Shown: positions 11,901 through 23,700 of the stretch, piece by piece
How the letters are laid out: every line of letters starts with the position of its first letter
Position numbering within the stretch: position 1 is the stretch's first letter
Assembly (NCBI GenBank): GCA_016584495.1
Contig: WAID01000005.1
Span: forward strand, 124,001-188,000
Source of the DNA: Celoporthe dispersa
Lineage: Eukaryota; Ascomycota; Sordariomycetes; Diaporthales; Cryphonectriaceae
Length of the DNA: 64,000 nt
Direction of reading: 5' to 3'
The notes under the pieces: model-generated
Databases searched by the model: none
What the model was told of the DNA's origin: nothing
What the model saw: only the letters and a program-made list of their open reading frames with translations
Position numbers and translations under genes: made by a program

Positions 11901-12539
11901 ACAGTCAAGCTCCTCCCTTGTATTTCCGTACATAAGCTGTTCTTACTAATATAACCTTTTGAAATTCTTAAGAAGTCTCTGGGATATCTAGATTACTGCG
12001 GAACTCATTAATGGGGTACCAATTTTGATCACAACAGGTTTCTGCAGGACAGCCTCTGCGCTATCTGCATCAGTCAGCCTGTCTACGATCCATTACCAGG
12101 TATTTCGGCATTTAAATCATTGATCCAGTTGCGCTACAGTTCAGTCAATAAGTATGTCTACACCTCAAGCATTCTCTTCTTCGGCTGCTGCTCTGACGCT
12201 CGCCAACGGCTGTAGATTGATGCCCGCGCCCTTCAGAGAAGATCCTCCCCTCCTCCTCTCCCCCCCTCGCGCCTCTCTTTTATCCACGCGCATATCTCTC
12301 GTTTATTCAGCTGCTGGATTGAACGGGGGCAGGAGGGGGACAGCGGGCGCGGGAGGAGAGGAGGGCTCTGCTATACTATAGCCGAGCTCAGCCCCCTCCG
12401 AAAACGCAGATGTAAGTGCGTCCCTCTCCTCTGTCTTGTATCTCAAGGTGCTCAGACTTCCCGCCAGATTTTTATCAGCTCAGCCTTCTCGAATTTTCCA
12501 GCTTTCTCTGCATCTCAATACCATACTACTGGTGATACA

Positions 12540-12815
12540 ATGGCCGAGTCGGGGAGCTCATGTGACATGGCGATTGCGATCTCAAGTGATGAGTCTGATT
12601 ACGGCGGTTTCGATGACAGCTGGTCTGACGCCTCCTTCCCGCTAGTCAAGGAGCTGCGCCCGCTTCCTAAAGGTCCAAACGCTGGATCTGAGGGTATTGT
12701 TGGTATGTATCTGAGGTCCCAGCCCTGAGAGAGCAGTCATATTAATAAAATATGAGCAGGCGCGCCTCGCAGCGCTGCATCCGGCCATGCTAGCAGCAGT
12801 AACACAAGGTTCTAG
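12540..12815 (+). CDS. Possible short or truncated two-exon gene, unknown
   Basis: An ATG behind a pyrimidine-rich leader opens an acidic, Ser-rich frame (ISSDESDYGGFDDSWSDASF). A good donor (TTG|GTATGT at 12703) and acceptor (GAGCAG at 12759) join it to a second exon that stops at 12815, giving about 72 residues. I recognise no domain. It lies between two LTR-like relics and may be the 5' remnant of a larger gene. The reading frame could also be chance. Confidence 0.25.
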
Positions 12816-13015
12816 GTGGCTGGCACTGTGACTGACCCCGTCGACGGTGGGGTTGCTCTCAACAAGGAAGACGGACCGGGCCTGAAAAGACGTCCATCAC
12901 AATTCCTCTCCCACTGTCCCCAACTTGAGACAAACAGATCAAGCAAAGCATACCTCTAGCTCCAGCCTCCAGTTTGGAGAATGGGTACGGATCTGGATCA
13001 ACATGGCTCTCCAGC

Positions 13016-13440
13016 TGTTATGACCCATTCAACATGCAGGTCACAGGAAGGGCCACGCCAACAGCGGGGCCAATAAACGGCAGAATTCCCAACGCAACAA
13101 CATTGGCAGAACCAGATTACATAGTCAAGGGTTAGGGTTACAGCTTCAACCAATCAGAATGGATAGCTTCGGATAACTGCTATTCAGGGATATCTGCATA
13201 ACTTGGATATGTTGCTATCCAACCTATCCAGCACTGAAGAGCTGGATATAAGGACTCATTACCACTAGATAGATCATTGTACATAGCTCTTCAGTCGTCA
13301 ATCTAAGTATTAACTCTGATACAAGTAATAGCCTCACCGCTAGTGACACACTGCAGAGACACTCAGACTTTCCGGTATTACAGGACTTACGCTTTGACAC
13401 CGCTCTTGTTAGCATAAACCCTTTGTGTACTTGTTGAACC
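13016..13440 (+). repeat. LTR-like relic B
   Basis: It starts TGTTATGACCCATTCAACAT and contains GATATCTGCATAACTTGGATAT and a TATAAGGACTC promoter-like element. It also has TTGTACATAGCTCTTCAGTCG, the counterpart of TCTGTATGTAGCTCTTTAAGCG in relic A. No reverse transcriptase or gag remnant is seen between the two relics. It ends roughly 200 bases before the gasdermin start codon, so it may influence that promoter. Confidence 0.45.
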
Positions 13441-13653
13441 CTCGGGATACAGCAGTGCTCATTACATTTCAGCTACCCCGCCTTTTTTACCTCATGTAGC
13501 GTCGTCAGCAACACTCGCTTGTTAACTGATAAACGGCCTGCGGGTATAGAAACGTCTTCCAGCCCAGCTTCACTTCGCAGCTAGCAACCGATCAATACAA
13601 TTCTTTCTTTCTGTTCGAAGAATAAGAGATAATTTGGAATTTCCGAAGTGGAG

Positions 13654-14503
13654 ATGTCGCAAAAGTCAGGCCACCCAGTCGGCAAAATGCTGTGGTTAGT
13701 GCCACGGTACGTCGAGAAAACGGGCGCCTTAATCAAGTTGGGTAGCATCCTCAGCGATCCCGAAAACCCCGAGTCGAGCCTCAACCTGAACGCAATCCCC
13801 GAAATCGAACCTGACACGAGTCGCGATGCCACGCCGCACGTGCGGCAGTACGTTCATAGCGAGATGACCAACAGCAACAGCGCTTTGGCCAAGATCATAA
13901 CGAGCCTACCGCTGGTCAGCGGTGGCCTGTCGGGCGAGGTGCAAGCCACTGATACGGCCGAAACGATCATCCATGCCGTGGACATCAAGGCCAGGGTCTT
14001 CATCCCGGACGATCACTGGATGAAAAAAGCACTCGAGCACGAGCCCGTCATCAAGTTCGCACACGACTGTCTCTTCAGCAAATCTCTCTATCTCATCGTC
14101 GGCGTGGCCACTGCTGGCGAGTTGTCCCTTGTGGAGAAACAAATTAGTGAACACAGCGTCTCAGCGTCAGCTCATATGACAGCTCCCAGCAACGTGGTCG
14201 AAGCCAAAACGGAGCTCGACTATGAGCGCCAGGGCGAAGTTGAGTCAAAGCTTGATGTTAAGGACGCTTGTGACTTCGCTTACCGGCTGCGCGAATTCGT
14301 CTACACCCGCATCAGCATCGGTAGCGGCCTTAAGGACAAGGGGAGACTACGGCGAGAACGCTATGTTTGGCAAGGGCGGCGGCAGCGGCAAGCCCGCGGC
14401 AGCTGTAGAGGAGCAGCGGCCGGAGTTCCTCCACTTTGTAGAGGAGGACGAAAATGCGACTGGCATTACGACGTTTGCTGTTTCGGACGAGGATGAGTCG
14501 TGA
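13654..14503 (+). CDS. Probable fungal gasdermin-like pore-former (HET-Q1/RCD-1 type), one-base frameshift near the C-terminus
   Basis: This is a single-exon gene of about 283 codons starting at ATG 13654. The N-terminal region (WLVPRYVEKTG, IKLGSILSDPENPESSLN), the middle (IKARVFIPDDHWMKKAL) and the strand-like SLYLIVGVATAGEL resemble, to my recognition, the fungal gasdermin family. An acidic tail follows (FVEEDENA...SDEDES). Known for the family: HET-Q1 of Podospora is held inactive by a short C-terminal tail that the neighbouring subtilisin-like HET-Q2 removes, after which the N-terminal part permeabilises the plasma membrane. Context agrees: the next gene, convergent and 357 bases away, is a subtilisin-like protease. 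A run of four G at 14340-14343 has one base too many for the two frames to join. Read literally, the tail becomes basic and Cys-containing. The family call is by pattern memory plus neighbourhood, not by search. Confidence 0.68.
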
Positions 14504-14860
14504 CTAAAGGTGTGGATTTGCTGGTTAATTCTTTCAGAGGTCTTTGTGGGTTCTAAATGCAGCATACCGCTTTGTTAGCAGGAGGCTCTAATATTGAGTC
14601 TTCATAGAATCTTGGTTGCAAAAAGATATTGTCTTCTCTTAGTATACAGCTTTTGGACTGCTTAAGACTCTATTCTGACCAACACAGAATCGGAGTTCCG
14701 AGCGGTCCGTACTAGCGAAGATATGCACACAGGTACTCCAATTTCAGTATCTATTGGAATGCGAACGTTATCTTCGGCATATCACCTCCAGTAGCACAAC
14801 CCACTTGCTACCATCATCAGATCTCCAGAAAATATTTCTTCAGTGCTTGCTGGCACTTGA
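14504..14860. other. Spacer between convergent gasdermin and protease genes
   Basis: This is about 357 bases of AT-rich 3' flanking sequence. No gene or repeat is seen. Confidence 0.5.
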
Positions 14861-17800
14861 TCAAGGCCTGAGGGCCTTTTGTATTATGCACCACGCGTAA
14901 TCCCGAGCATCCTCCTCGTTCTTCGCTGCAGCCGAAAATCTCGGTTGGTATCCGGCCCAGAGTATCTTTGTACTCAGTAACCAATACTTGCCACGTTGGA
15001 TGCTAATGGCCTTGAGCACCTTGATCATGCCCGAAGTGGAGCGCAGATCGTTAAGGCTGATGTTTTGAGCGTCTCGGACATTCTTTTGGCAAACCTTCTG
15101 CCTTGTGAAGGCCAGAATTAGAGCCCCAATAGCGGCGGCGACTGGCGTGGCGAACGACGACCCTGAGCACAGTTCGAGACCCCCGCCTTGGATGGTGAGC
15201 TTCCGGCTCGGAATACGTTCGCCCACCACCATAAAATTAGCCCCGTTCAGGCTGGGCTCCGCCGTGAATTCAGACTTTTGTCCGCCCATGTCCGTACACG
15301 AGTGCACGCCAATGGCTAGCTCACGGTCGGAGGCCGGCCAAGCCACGGGTTCGTGCGAGCCCTCGTTCGACGTGGCCGCAAAAACCACCGCCTTGTCCCT
15401 TGCTTTGAGCAGTGCTTTTCTTAATTTTTCCAGGCTCTTCAAAGGGTAGCCTCGGAACCCCAGCGATAGGTTTATGATGTCCGCTTCTTCTTGTAGGGCC
15501 CATTCTATAGCCTAAACAATTCAATTTTGATGTTAGCTAACAGGGCTGCGTTCCAAGCGCCGAGTGACTCTCTCTGTTTGTGCTTGTGCGTGAGGGTATG
15601 AAAGTGTGAAAGTGTGAGTGTATCAGATTTTACCTCTGCTACTGTGTCTGGCTGCGGCTTCCTGAATTTTGCTTGATCGTCCGGGCTATTTTCGCCTAGG
15701 CAAATTCGCGCTATCAATAATTCTGCATGAGGAGCTAGTCGGAAAATGATGCCAGCAACCTTGGTCCCATGACCATCGACATCCGAAACATCGACGTCCG
15801 GAACATCGTAATGCTCAGCGGTACAAAAGTTCCGATGGTCTACGATCCGGGCTTGCTTGAGGTCTGCGTGGTCGCAATCCAATCCGGTGTCGAGCACGGC
15901 CACCTTGACAGGCTCATCTTTGACTTTGTACAGCATGTACTTGTCAACAGCCGAGTTGATGTGCCCGAAGCTAATCGTCGATCCATCGCCGCTAATATCC
16001 CGTCAGCCTCATCGTCTACTATATAAAACTTTGTCAACTGCGACAATCCACAAGGATGAGTCACATACGATATCTCGTAATCATGTAGCTGAGAGGTACC
16101 GAATCCGGAGTAACACTCGCGGGGTTGGGAACTCGTCACGACTGGGGCTGTGATTGTTCTTGCGTCGGTGGTTGAGTGGCTCTTAGCAGAGACTGATGTG
16201 TGCCTGTTTTTCACCGGCGGTGTTGGCCTTTGAGAACTGCCTCGAGTTGTAGAAATGGGAAGTGATGAGAGTTTGGCTGGGCTCCCTGCTCTTGGACCAG
16301 CCGCTATCCGTCTTTGCGAAGGCCCGGGCAAGTCCTGATTCCTGGTCGCCGCTGTGTTTGGTCCGCTACTTGGTTGCTTCGATGGACTGAGATGTGGAAC
16401 CCGAATGTTTCTGTCCCAGAGCGACTTCGGTACTGATTCTGATGCCCGTGTGCCAGGCGAATGAACGCGTCCTGAGAGCCCTGTTCTTTGTAATAGCTTG
16501 TGCCCTCGTGCGAGCCCGTCGCGGTTCTCTCCGAGGCGGCTGCTCGAGAGGCGGGGTGCGCCTGAATTGAGTGCAGCCTTGGGTCTTTGGCACCCTGGAT
16601 CAGGCTGCTGACAGGCGTGTACCGGAGGGTGGGCGTCCACCGTAGGCTGGGGAATAGAATTTTCCACCATTATAGCTGGGTCCTGGATTGCCAGCTTGAT
16701 AATGGGAGCTGGGGGCCCTATGTACACATTTCGACGTTCCCAGCAGGATTTATCAGTCATGCCAATCCGCCTCTCTAGCGGAATGACGATCCGAGCCAGG
16801 ATCACGTCTCGGACGATCGTTATAAGGGTCGTCTCGGGATCATCTTGCTGATGTTGGGCGACGTATTTTGGGAAATTCACGCAGGCATCCAGGGCCTTGG
16901 AATAGTCATCGTCGAGCTGCTGGCTGCTCTGTTCCTGGCAATAACGCCACAGCGACGTTTGCAGGCTCTGTCCGTTCGTCATCTGGACCTCCGGAATCTC
17001 ACTTCCATATTCCAGGTCCAGGAGTAGCTTGGCGAACGAGAGGATCAGGGGAAATGAATGGGGATCGTCCAATTGGTCCGTCGCTGGCACCTGATCAGAA
17101 ACAATGCACGATATCCACGGCTGGCGAATGTTGTAAACAGTCTCGGTTTCGCGTTCGTACATGAAGAAGACCTTGTCATTCGTCCACAGAGTCTGCAGCC
17201 AGGGTCCCTTGTAATGCTGCAGCAGAGCATGCGCAAGGCTAAAGGCTAAGATTTTCTTGTCGAGTGGCCGGAATCGGTATCGGTCTGTTAAGATGGTATT
17301 TTTTAAAAGATCTGACAGAGATTTGGTAGGGTTTGCACGAGGATACGTAATAGGGCCGAAATGGTGGTCAGACACATCGGTGAATCTGTTTGTATGATGC
17401 TCGATCTTAAAGAGTGTCCCTTTCTTGTATGCGCTGTCTGCCGCGTTGTAAATATTAGAGAGTGGTAGAGACCGTGGAGTTGTGCTGATCGTGTTGTCTT
17501 ATTAGCGTTGCCCCAGCGCCGAGGGTGGATCAATCAAGCGTAGCGTAAACATACCTCGAAGGCGAAATTATACAGTGCATCTGGTGCCAAGTCTCTCCAT
17601 CCTCACTGGCTGCCAGTGCTACACACACTTCCCGGCATTCCTTGCCTTCAACTTGATCTTGAGCAGACTTGAGGTGCAACATCGCCCTGTGGTCATTCCA
17701 CTTCTCCTGGATCCGGTCGGCTACCAGAGACTTGAACAGTCTCTCTGTTTCGCGCCAGAATTTCTCGCTGAACCGGCTCTGGTGCTGCGCCGCTCTGGTC

Positions 17801-18342
17801 TCCGATTCCTTTAGCCACGAGACTGCCTCGGGAGCACGTTGGATTGAAGCAGATTCTCTGTCGTTCTGAAGCGTCTGGATGTATTTGAGGAATTCTTCCA
17901 GACGCTTGACCGTGAGCTTAAAGTCCTCTGCATTTTGCTCGAGACGGAGATATTGGCCGCAGTCTTCGAGCGCTGCATCTTGTTGTAAAGCTAGCAGTTT
18001 AGGGCAGGGTCTATCTGCGAGGTCGGTATGCGCAGGGACCTTCTCGTCGTCCACTAGGCTTTCGAGTATGGAGAGGAGGCGGTCGATCTTCGGTAAGAAA
18101 TCTTCATGATTCTTCTTAGAGAGAACAAATGTGGTAGGAATGTGTACGGATATTTCCAAGAAATGAGCGGTGAACAGCTTTGCAGATATTTGAATGGACT
18201 TGACGTTCCGTGTGTTTTGATCGTGCGACGTCCAAGGGTGATCACGCTCAAAGATGGGGCACACGTCGAGCAGAAGGCGCCATTGCTGGAGATTATCTAT
18301 GCATATCTCGTTGAGAGACTCGAGATCACCAAGCAGATCCAT
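14861..18342 (-). CDS. Large subtilisin-like (S8) protease, HET-Q2-like partner of the gasdermin
   Basis: Four exons (17555-18342, 16069-17484, 15634-15991, 14861-15511) join without a break and give about 1,070 residues. Residues 1-260 are helical and unassigned. Residues 270-480 (LAHALLQHYKGPWLQTLW, VFFMYE, PWISCIVSDQ) resemble the DUF7580-type region found in fungal NLR-like and protease proteins. A Ser/Pro/Arg-rich disordered linker of about 170 residues follows. The C-terminal 320 residues are a complete S8 domain with Asp in VAVLDTGLD, His in DGHGTKVAGI, oxyanion Asn in FAATSNEG and nucleophile Ser in CSGSSFATPVAAA. There is no signal peptide, so it acts inside the cell. I infer that the N-terminal part senses a trigger and the protease domain cleaves the neighbouring gasdermin. 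A small exon upstream of the chosen start cannot be excluded. Confidence 0.82.
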
Positions 18343-18768
18343 GGCTGGAGTCGAGTTTCGACTGCTGTCTTGTTTCTAGGTTCGATCTTTGAGAAGCCTC
18401 TGCGAGACCTTAAGACCTTGGTGGCTGTTGTACCAGGGGTAGCTTCTCACCTGACCCACCATGCTCATGTTTGATTGGCGATACCTTATCGCTGATCCAA
18501 ATACCCCGCCCCCGCCGTATCTTGACCTATTAAGTCGAGCGGTGGAATAAGCCTTAGGCACCCCTGCAGTCGGCTTGCATGTCCGGGCTGAACGACCTTC
18601 ACAGGCCCCTCACTCCTACTCCGTCAACCCAAGTCGGGAATTGCGACCGAAATGTCAAATGTGTTTTATGCCATGAGAATGGTGTCGTACCTTCCCAACG
18701 AAGCTTTTCCTACACCATTAGCAGGCGGGCACTCTTCCATATCCAGCAGACTATTGTGGTAGCAAAAC
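18343..18768. promoter_or_regulatory. Divergent upstream region of protease and zinc-finger gene
   Basis: This 426-base region lies between the start codons of the protease (leftward) and the zinc-finger gene (rightward). A short reverse reading frame (PWYNSHQGLKVSQRLLKD) ends in a stop just before the protease ATG and might belong to an alternative 5' exon. No regulatory motif is recognised. Confidence 0.35.
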
Positions 18769-20712
18769 ATGGAGGACACCGATCGCAGCGACATCTACAA
18801 CCTAGCGCATCAGTGCGAGAACAGATTCAGTCAGATTGCGACAAAAAATAACGCACAGAGCATCGACGTTGTTAAAGTGCTGCATGAACGCTTCAGTCAG
18901 TGGGCCGCCCATCTGGTGTCTTTGCACGAGACTCCGACAGACCCAAAGCGTCACTGGACTCCCGTCTGAGGCATAGTGAGTCGCTGCGGAGCATCGTGCT
19001 ACGATACCTAGGGATCGTGGAGGAGACTCTAGCGGAAAGTGCGTATAGTGCTCATGCCTTCACTGCCCATGGCTCTCTACCTCGACCGAAACTGATGACG
19101 ATGCGCCAGTCGAATTTTTGGTAAACACGATATCAAACGACTTAGAAGATGAGATACCCGAGTTCACGGTCGATCAGATGAAGTGGTCGCCTGGAGATAA
19201 ACTAAATTCGGTCTTAGTCGAGACCTTACAAGCACTGGAATCGGCAGTAGAGAGCCTATACCGCTTGGGAATTGCTATCCGGCAATCTTCATCGAACAAT
19301 ATAACCCAACGGATCAATGCATTCAAGGAGAAAACGGACGACGGCATGCTGGAGAATATGGTGTATCTTCGCTTAAAGTACAGTCTGGTGGATAGTGTCA
19401 AGATGGATGCCAAGTTGACAAGCACCGGGCTGATGGAACCTCCCGGGGCAGCGCTCTCGCTGTGCCGACAATTGGCTATATCCATCACGTTCCGGTATTT
19501 CGGCATTCTTTACACACGCAATCATACAGCAAAGATAGAAGCCAAGCATGAGCCTAGGCCAAAAGCCCAAGAGCCTCAGAGGGCTCCCGCTCTCGAGGCA
19601 GATGCAAACAGCCCCAGCACAGACAGGGTGGCTTCCAAACAAAGCCCGGCTCCTCAGAGGCCCTCCGCGATTCCCCCGACACATGGGGGCAACTGCAAAC
19701 CGTTCTGACACGGAGCCCAGCATCCCAGACACGGAGAGAGTGAGGCAGACATTTGCGCCTTCCCGCCAAGGCACTGTCAATATCGCCCCGTCCGTTATAT
19801 CTATTCGGCCAACGCACGCTAAGTATCCTAAAGCGCCTGACATTGAACCAACGGAGAGAGATCATGCGTGTCCATACTGTTGCAAAAGATTTCTCCGATT
19901 CAACTTCGAAAATAAATCATGGTGGGAGTGAGTATTTGCATTATTTTCTATCCGGTTGCTCCCGGGACTCGATTTGCCCTGACATCCTTTAGACGCCATG
20001 TCGAAACCGACTTCCGGCTCTACGCATGCATTTCGGAAGAGTGCGTCGACCCCCTCAGCTATTCGCCCGGTTGGACGACTGGAAGAATCATATGGACGCC
20101 GAACATACTCCCGAGTGGACGCAGCGCATCCATCAGCCAGCGACCTGGCGCTGCAACGACAAGAATCATGACGAGCCGTTGTGGTTCACGGACGAGGCCA
20201 AGTTTGACGAGCACGTGAAATCGGACCATTCTCAATACGCCAACGGCCCAGCACTGGACATGTTCAAGGAGTGGTGCGAAATTCGGCGGCGGAGATCGCC
20301 CAACGTGTGCCCCGTTTGCAACTGCATCCCTGAGAAGATCGAAAAAACGACTCGCGGACAGGTCGGCCAAGACGCTTTGGCTAGCACAGCAGCATCGACA
20401 GAATTCAGAGCAGAACAACCTGATGTCCGCAATGAGCTCATACGACACATAGCAGAACATGTCAAGCAGGCCGGATTCTTGTCCATCAACTACATCCAGG
20501 ACAACGACGACGACGACGGCGGGGAGCAGAATAGCAAAATCGCTTCCAGCGGCGCTGACGACCACCAGAAGTTAATCGATGGCGGGGAGTGGATCGACGG
20601 TGAGTGGGTACCAGCCGATGCGGAGCTGCCTGCCTATGAGGACCCGGGAGACCATGGAGGTCTCACCAGCCCCAGTGCTGCCTTCTTACGAGCACGATTG
20701 GGGGTACACTAG
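18769..20712 (+). CDS. C2H2-like zinc-finger protein of a fungal-specific family, several frameshifts
   Basis: The frame starts MEDTDRSDIYNLAHQCENRF and continues with LDSRLRHSESLRSIVLRYLG and EFLVNTISNDLEDEIPEF. Next come ALSLCRQLAISITFRYFG, a Ser/Pro-rich linker, and a zinc-finger block (CPYCCKRF...WWE, YACISEEC, LFARLDDWKNHMDAEHT, HVKSDHS, CPVCNC). These pieces lie in different frames. One G is missing at 18915, one G is extra at 19685-19689 and one C is missing at 20050-20054. A fourth change near 19070 is either a frameshift or an intron. A GT..AG intron at about 19928-19991 splits WWE from RHVETDF. The protein is probably nuclear or cytosolic; its function is unknown. A strong donor at 20600 could splice it into the following HET frame. 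Confidence 0.6.
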
Positions 20713-23700
20713 CTACTCTGAGCAGATCACCGAGGCTGAGCAGCGCAGGGACAAGGCTCTGACTGGCCGTGCCGAGAACCCTCTCTTGCAGAAGAGACAT
20801 CTATCTCTGCACCTCATCGAGTGCAGCGACGAGGGCCTCGAGCTCACGAGATATCTGAGTCCCGATTTACCCGGCTACGCCATACTGTCGCACACATGGA
20901 GCTTAGACCCTGCTGAGGAAGTTACTTTTCAAGACTTGGTCAATGGCACCGGCAAGGAAAAGACTGGCTACGAGAAAATCAGGTTTTGTGCGGCACAAAC
21001 AAGGCGTGATGGCCTGCGACACTTCTGGGTAGATACTTGCTGCATTGATAAATCGAATCAGGCTGAGCTGACCGAAGCTATCAAATCTATGTTTTATTGG
21101 TATCGGAATGCAACCCGATGCTACGCATACTTATCGGATGTTTCGATTCCTGGCTTCAGAGAAGCTAATCAGCAATCTGAGGCCGCGTGGGAGCCGGCTT
21201 TCCGAGATAGTCGATGGTTCAAACGAGGCTGGACACTCCAAGAACTTCTGGCGCCTATGTCCGTCGAATTCTTCACAAAGGAGGGCTTACGGCTTGGTGA
21301 TAAGAGGTCTCTTGAGCAACAGATCCACCAAATCACAGGAATTGCTGTATCAGCCCTTCAGGGGGGCATTCTCACTCAGTTCAGCATCGAGGAGCGCTTC
21401 CGATGGGCAGAGCCACGTCAGACTACCCGCGAAGAAGACTGGGCCTACTGTCTCCAAGGCATTTTTGGTGTTTCTATAGCAGTAACCTATGGTGAAGGGA
21501 AAAGCAATGCAATTCGTCGGCTTTATGAGGAAATCAATAGTATGTTCATTACAATATTTCACCCTGCTCTGTGGCCCGAAGCTGAAAGAGTAAGGCTGAC
21601 GAGACTATATTCTGTGGCAGAAAATCAGAAGTGCAGAAAAGCACTGCGGACCACTGATGCTCGAGTCGACAAGGAGCGCATCGAACAAACGAAAGGCGGC
21701 TTGCTCGAGGGGTCGTACAAGTGGATCTTGGAGAACGAAGTCTTTCGGCGCTGGCAAGACGACAACCAGAGGCGACTACTCTGGATCAAAGGTGACCCCG
21801 GCAAAGGCAAAACGATGTTGCTCTGCGGTATTATTGACGAGCTGGAGAGGAACGAGATTGTCAAATCTGGCATAGTCTCGTTTTTCTTCTGCCAGGCTGC
21901 TGACTCACGCATCAACAACGCTATAGCTGTTCTGCGAGGGTTACTCTACTCACTCATCAATCAGCGAGAGTCGCTTATATCGTATGTCCGGGAGGAATAC
22001 GACTGCGCAGGCGAGCAGTTATTCACAGGTGCAAACAGTTGGAATGCCCTGTCTTCCATCTTTGAAAAGATCATTCAAGATCCAGGTCTCGCTACATCCT
22101 ATCTCATCATCGATGCGCTCGACGAATGCACAGCAGACTTGCCAAAACTCCTGGACCTCATTACCCGTTGTTCAGCAGCAGCCAGCCCAACGGTGAAGTG
22201 GATTGTGTCAAGTCGTAACTGGCCGAATATCGAAAGATCCCTCAATAAATCAGCGCATACCGGCAGCCTGTCTCTTGAGTTGAACCGAGACTTTGTTTCC
22301 GCAGCCGTGGCTTTCTATATCGACATAAAGGTAAATAGCCTGGCGGAGGAATGTGATTATGACAGCAGCACGCAGGAAGCTGTGAAGCGCTATTTGGTAT
22401 CGAACGCAGAGGGCACCTTCCTCTGGGTAGCATTGGTCTGTCAGGAACTTGCTGAGATCCCAGGCTGGGAGGTCGATGAAGAGATATTGGCTGCATTTCC
22501 ACCTGGCCTGGACAGCCTTTATCAACAGATGATGGGACACATATCTCATTCAAGACATGCTAAGCTCTGTCAAAAGATCTTAGCAGCGCTCTCTATCGTA
22601 CGACGATCTATCGAACTGGACGAACTGGCTTCTCTGATCGAGCTTCCTGCGAAAACTTCCAGCAATCACAAGACTCTCGCAGAGATCATAGGATACTGCG
22701 GATCTTTCCTCACGCTGAGAGATCGGACAATCTTCTTCGTCCACCAATCAGCAAAGGACTTTCTCCTTCAGAAAGCATTAGGACAAATCTTTCCTTTCGG
22801 TCCTGGTAAAGAACACCAGACGATCCTTTCAAGGTCGATCGAGATCATGTCACAGAATCTCCGCCGCAACATCTACAACATACAGCATCCTGGTATCCTT
22901 ATCGACAAAGTTAGCCGACCGCAGTCTGATCCTTTAGCTGCGGTCGCGTATTCTGCGTCAATTGGGTAGACCATCTGCTCGAGACCGAGTCTGATGACTA
23001 TCTACGAGACAAGAGCATGATAGAGAAGTTCTTGAGGCAGCATTACCTTCACTGGCTTGAAGCCCTGAGTCTTCTTCGAAGCCTTCACCAAGGCGTGCGT
23101 GCCTTATCAAAGCTTTATAGAATGCTTCAGGTATATATGTTCGAGAATATATAAAGAAATAAGCATAACTAATATTTGTTTAGCATCAGCATGATACGGC
23201 TTCGCTGGTTCAAGTGGTTCGAGATATGCAGCATTTTCTATCATATAATCAGTGGGCTATCGAAAACAGCCCACTGCAAGTTTACACCTCAGCACTTGTT
23301 TTCAGCCCCAACAACAGCTTAACTAAGCAACTCTTCAAAAGGAAGAACTGCAGTGGATAAAGACAATGCCAGTGATAGAGGATAACTGGAGCCCCTGCCT
23401 TCAGACGCTCGAGGGGCACAGCGGCTCGGTCTCGTCAGTAGCCTTCTCGGGCGACTCACAGCGGATCGCATCAGGCTCTAATGATCGCACGATCCGGATC
23501 TGGGACACCGGAACAGGGCAGTGCCTGCAGACGCTCGAGGGGCACAGCGGCTCGGTCTCGTCAATAGCCTTCTCGGGCGACTCACAGCGGATCGCATCAG
23601 GCTCTCATGATCGCACGATCCGGATCTGGGATACCAGGACAGGGCAGTGCCTGCAGATTCTCGAGGGGCACAGCAGCTCGGTCTCGTCAGTAGCCTTCTC

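Noticed and set aside
13648..13653. GTG as start of the gasdermin gene
   Set aside because: A normal ATG follows six bases later, and fungal nuclear genes do not routinely start with GTG.
18900..20712. Zinc-finger gene as a true pseudogene
   Set aside because: Several breaks exist, but all are run-length changes like the one in ATM1, and the protein pattern between breaks is well kept. Error is more likely than decay.
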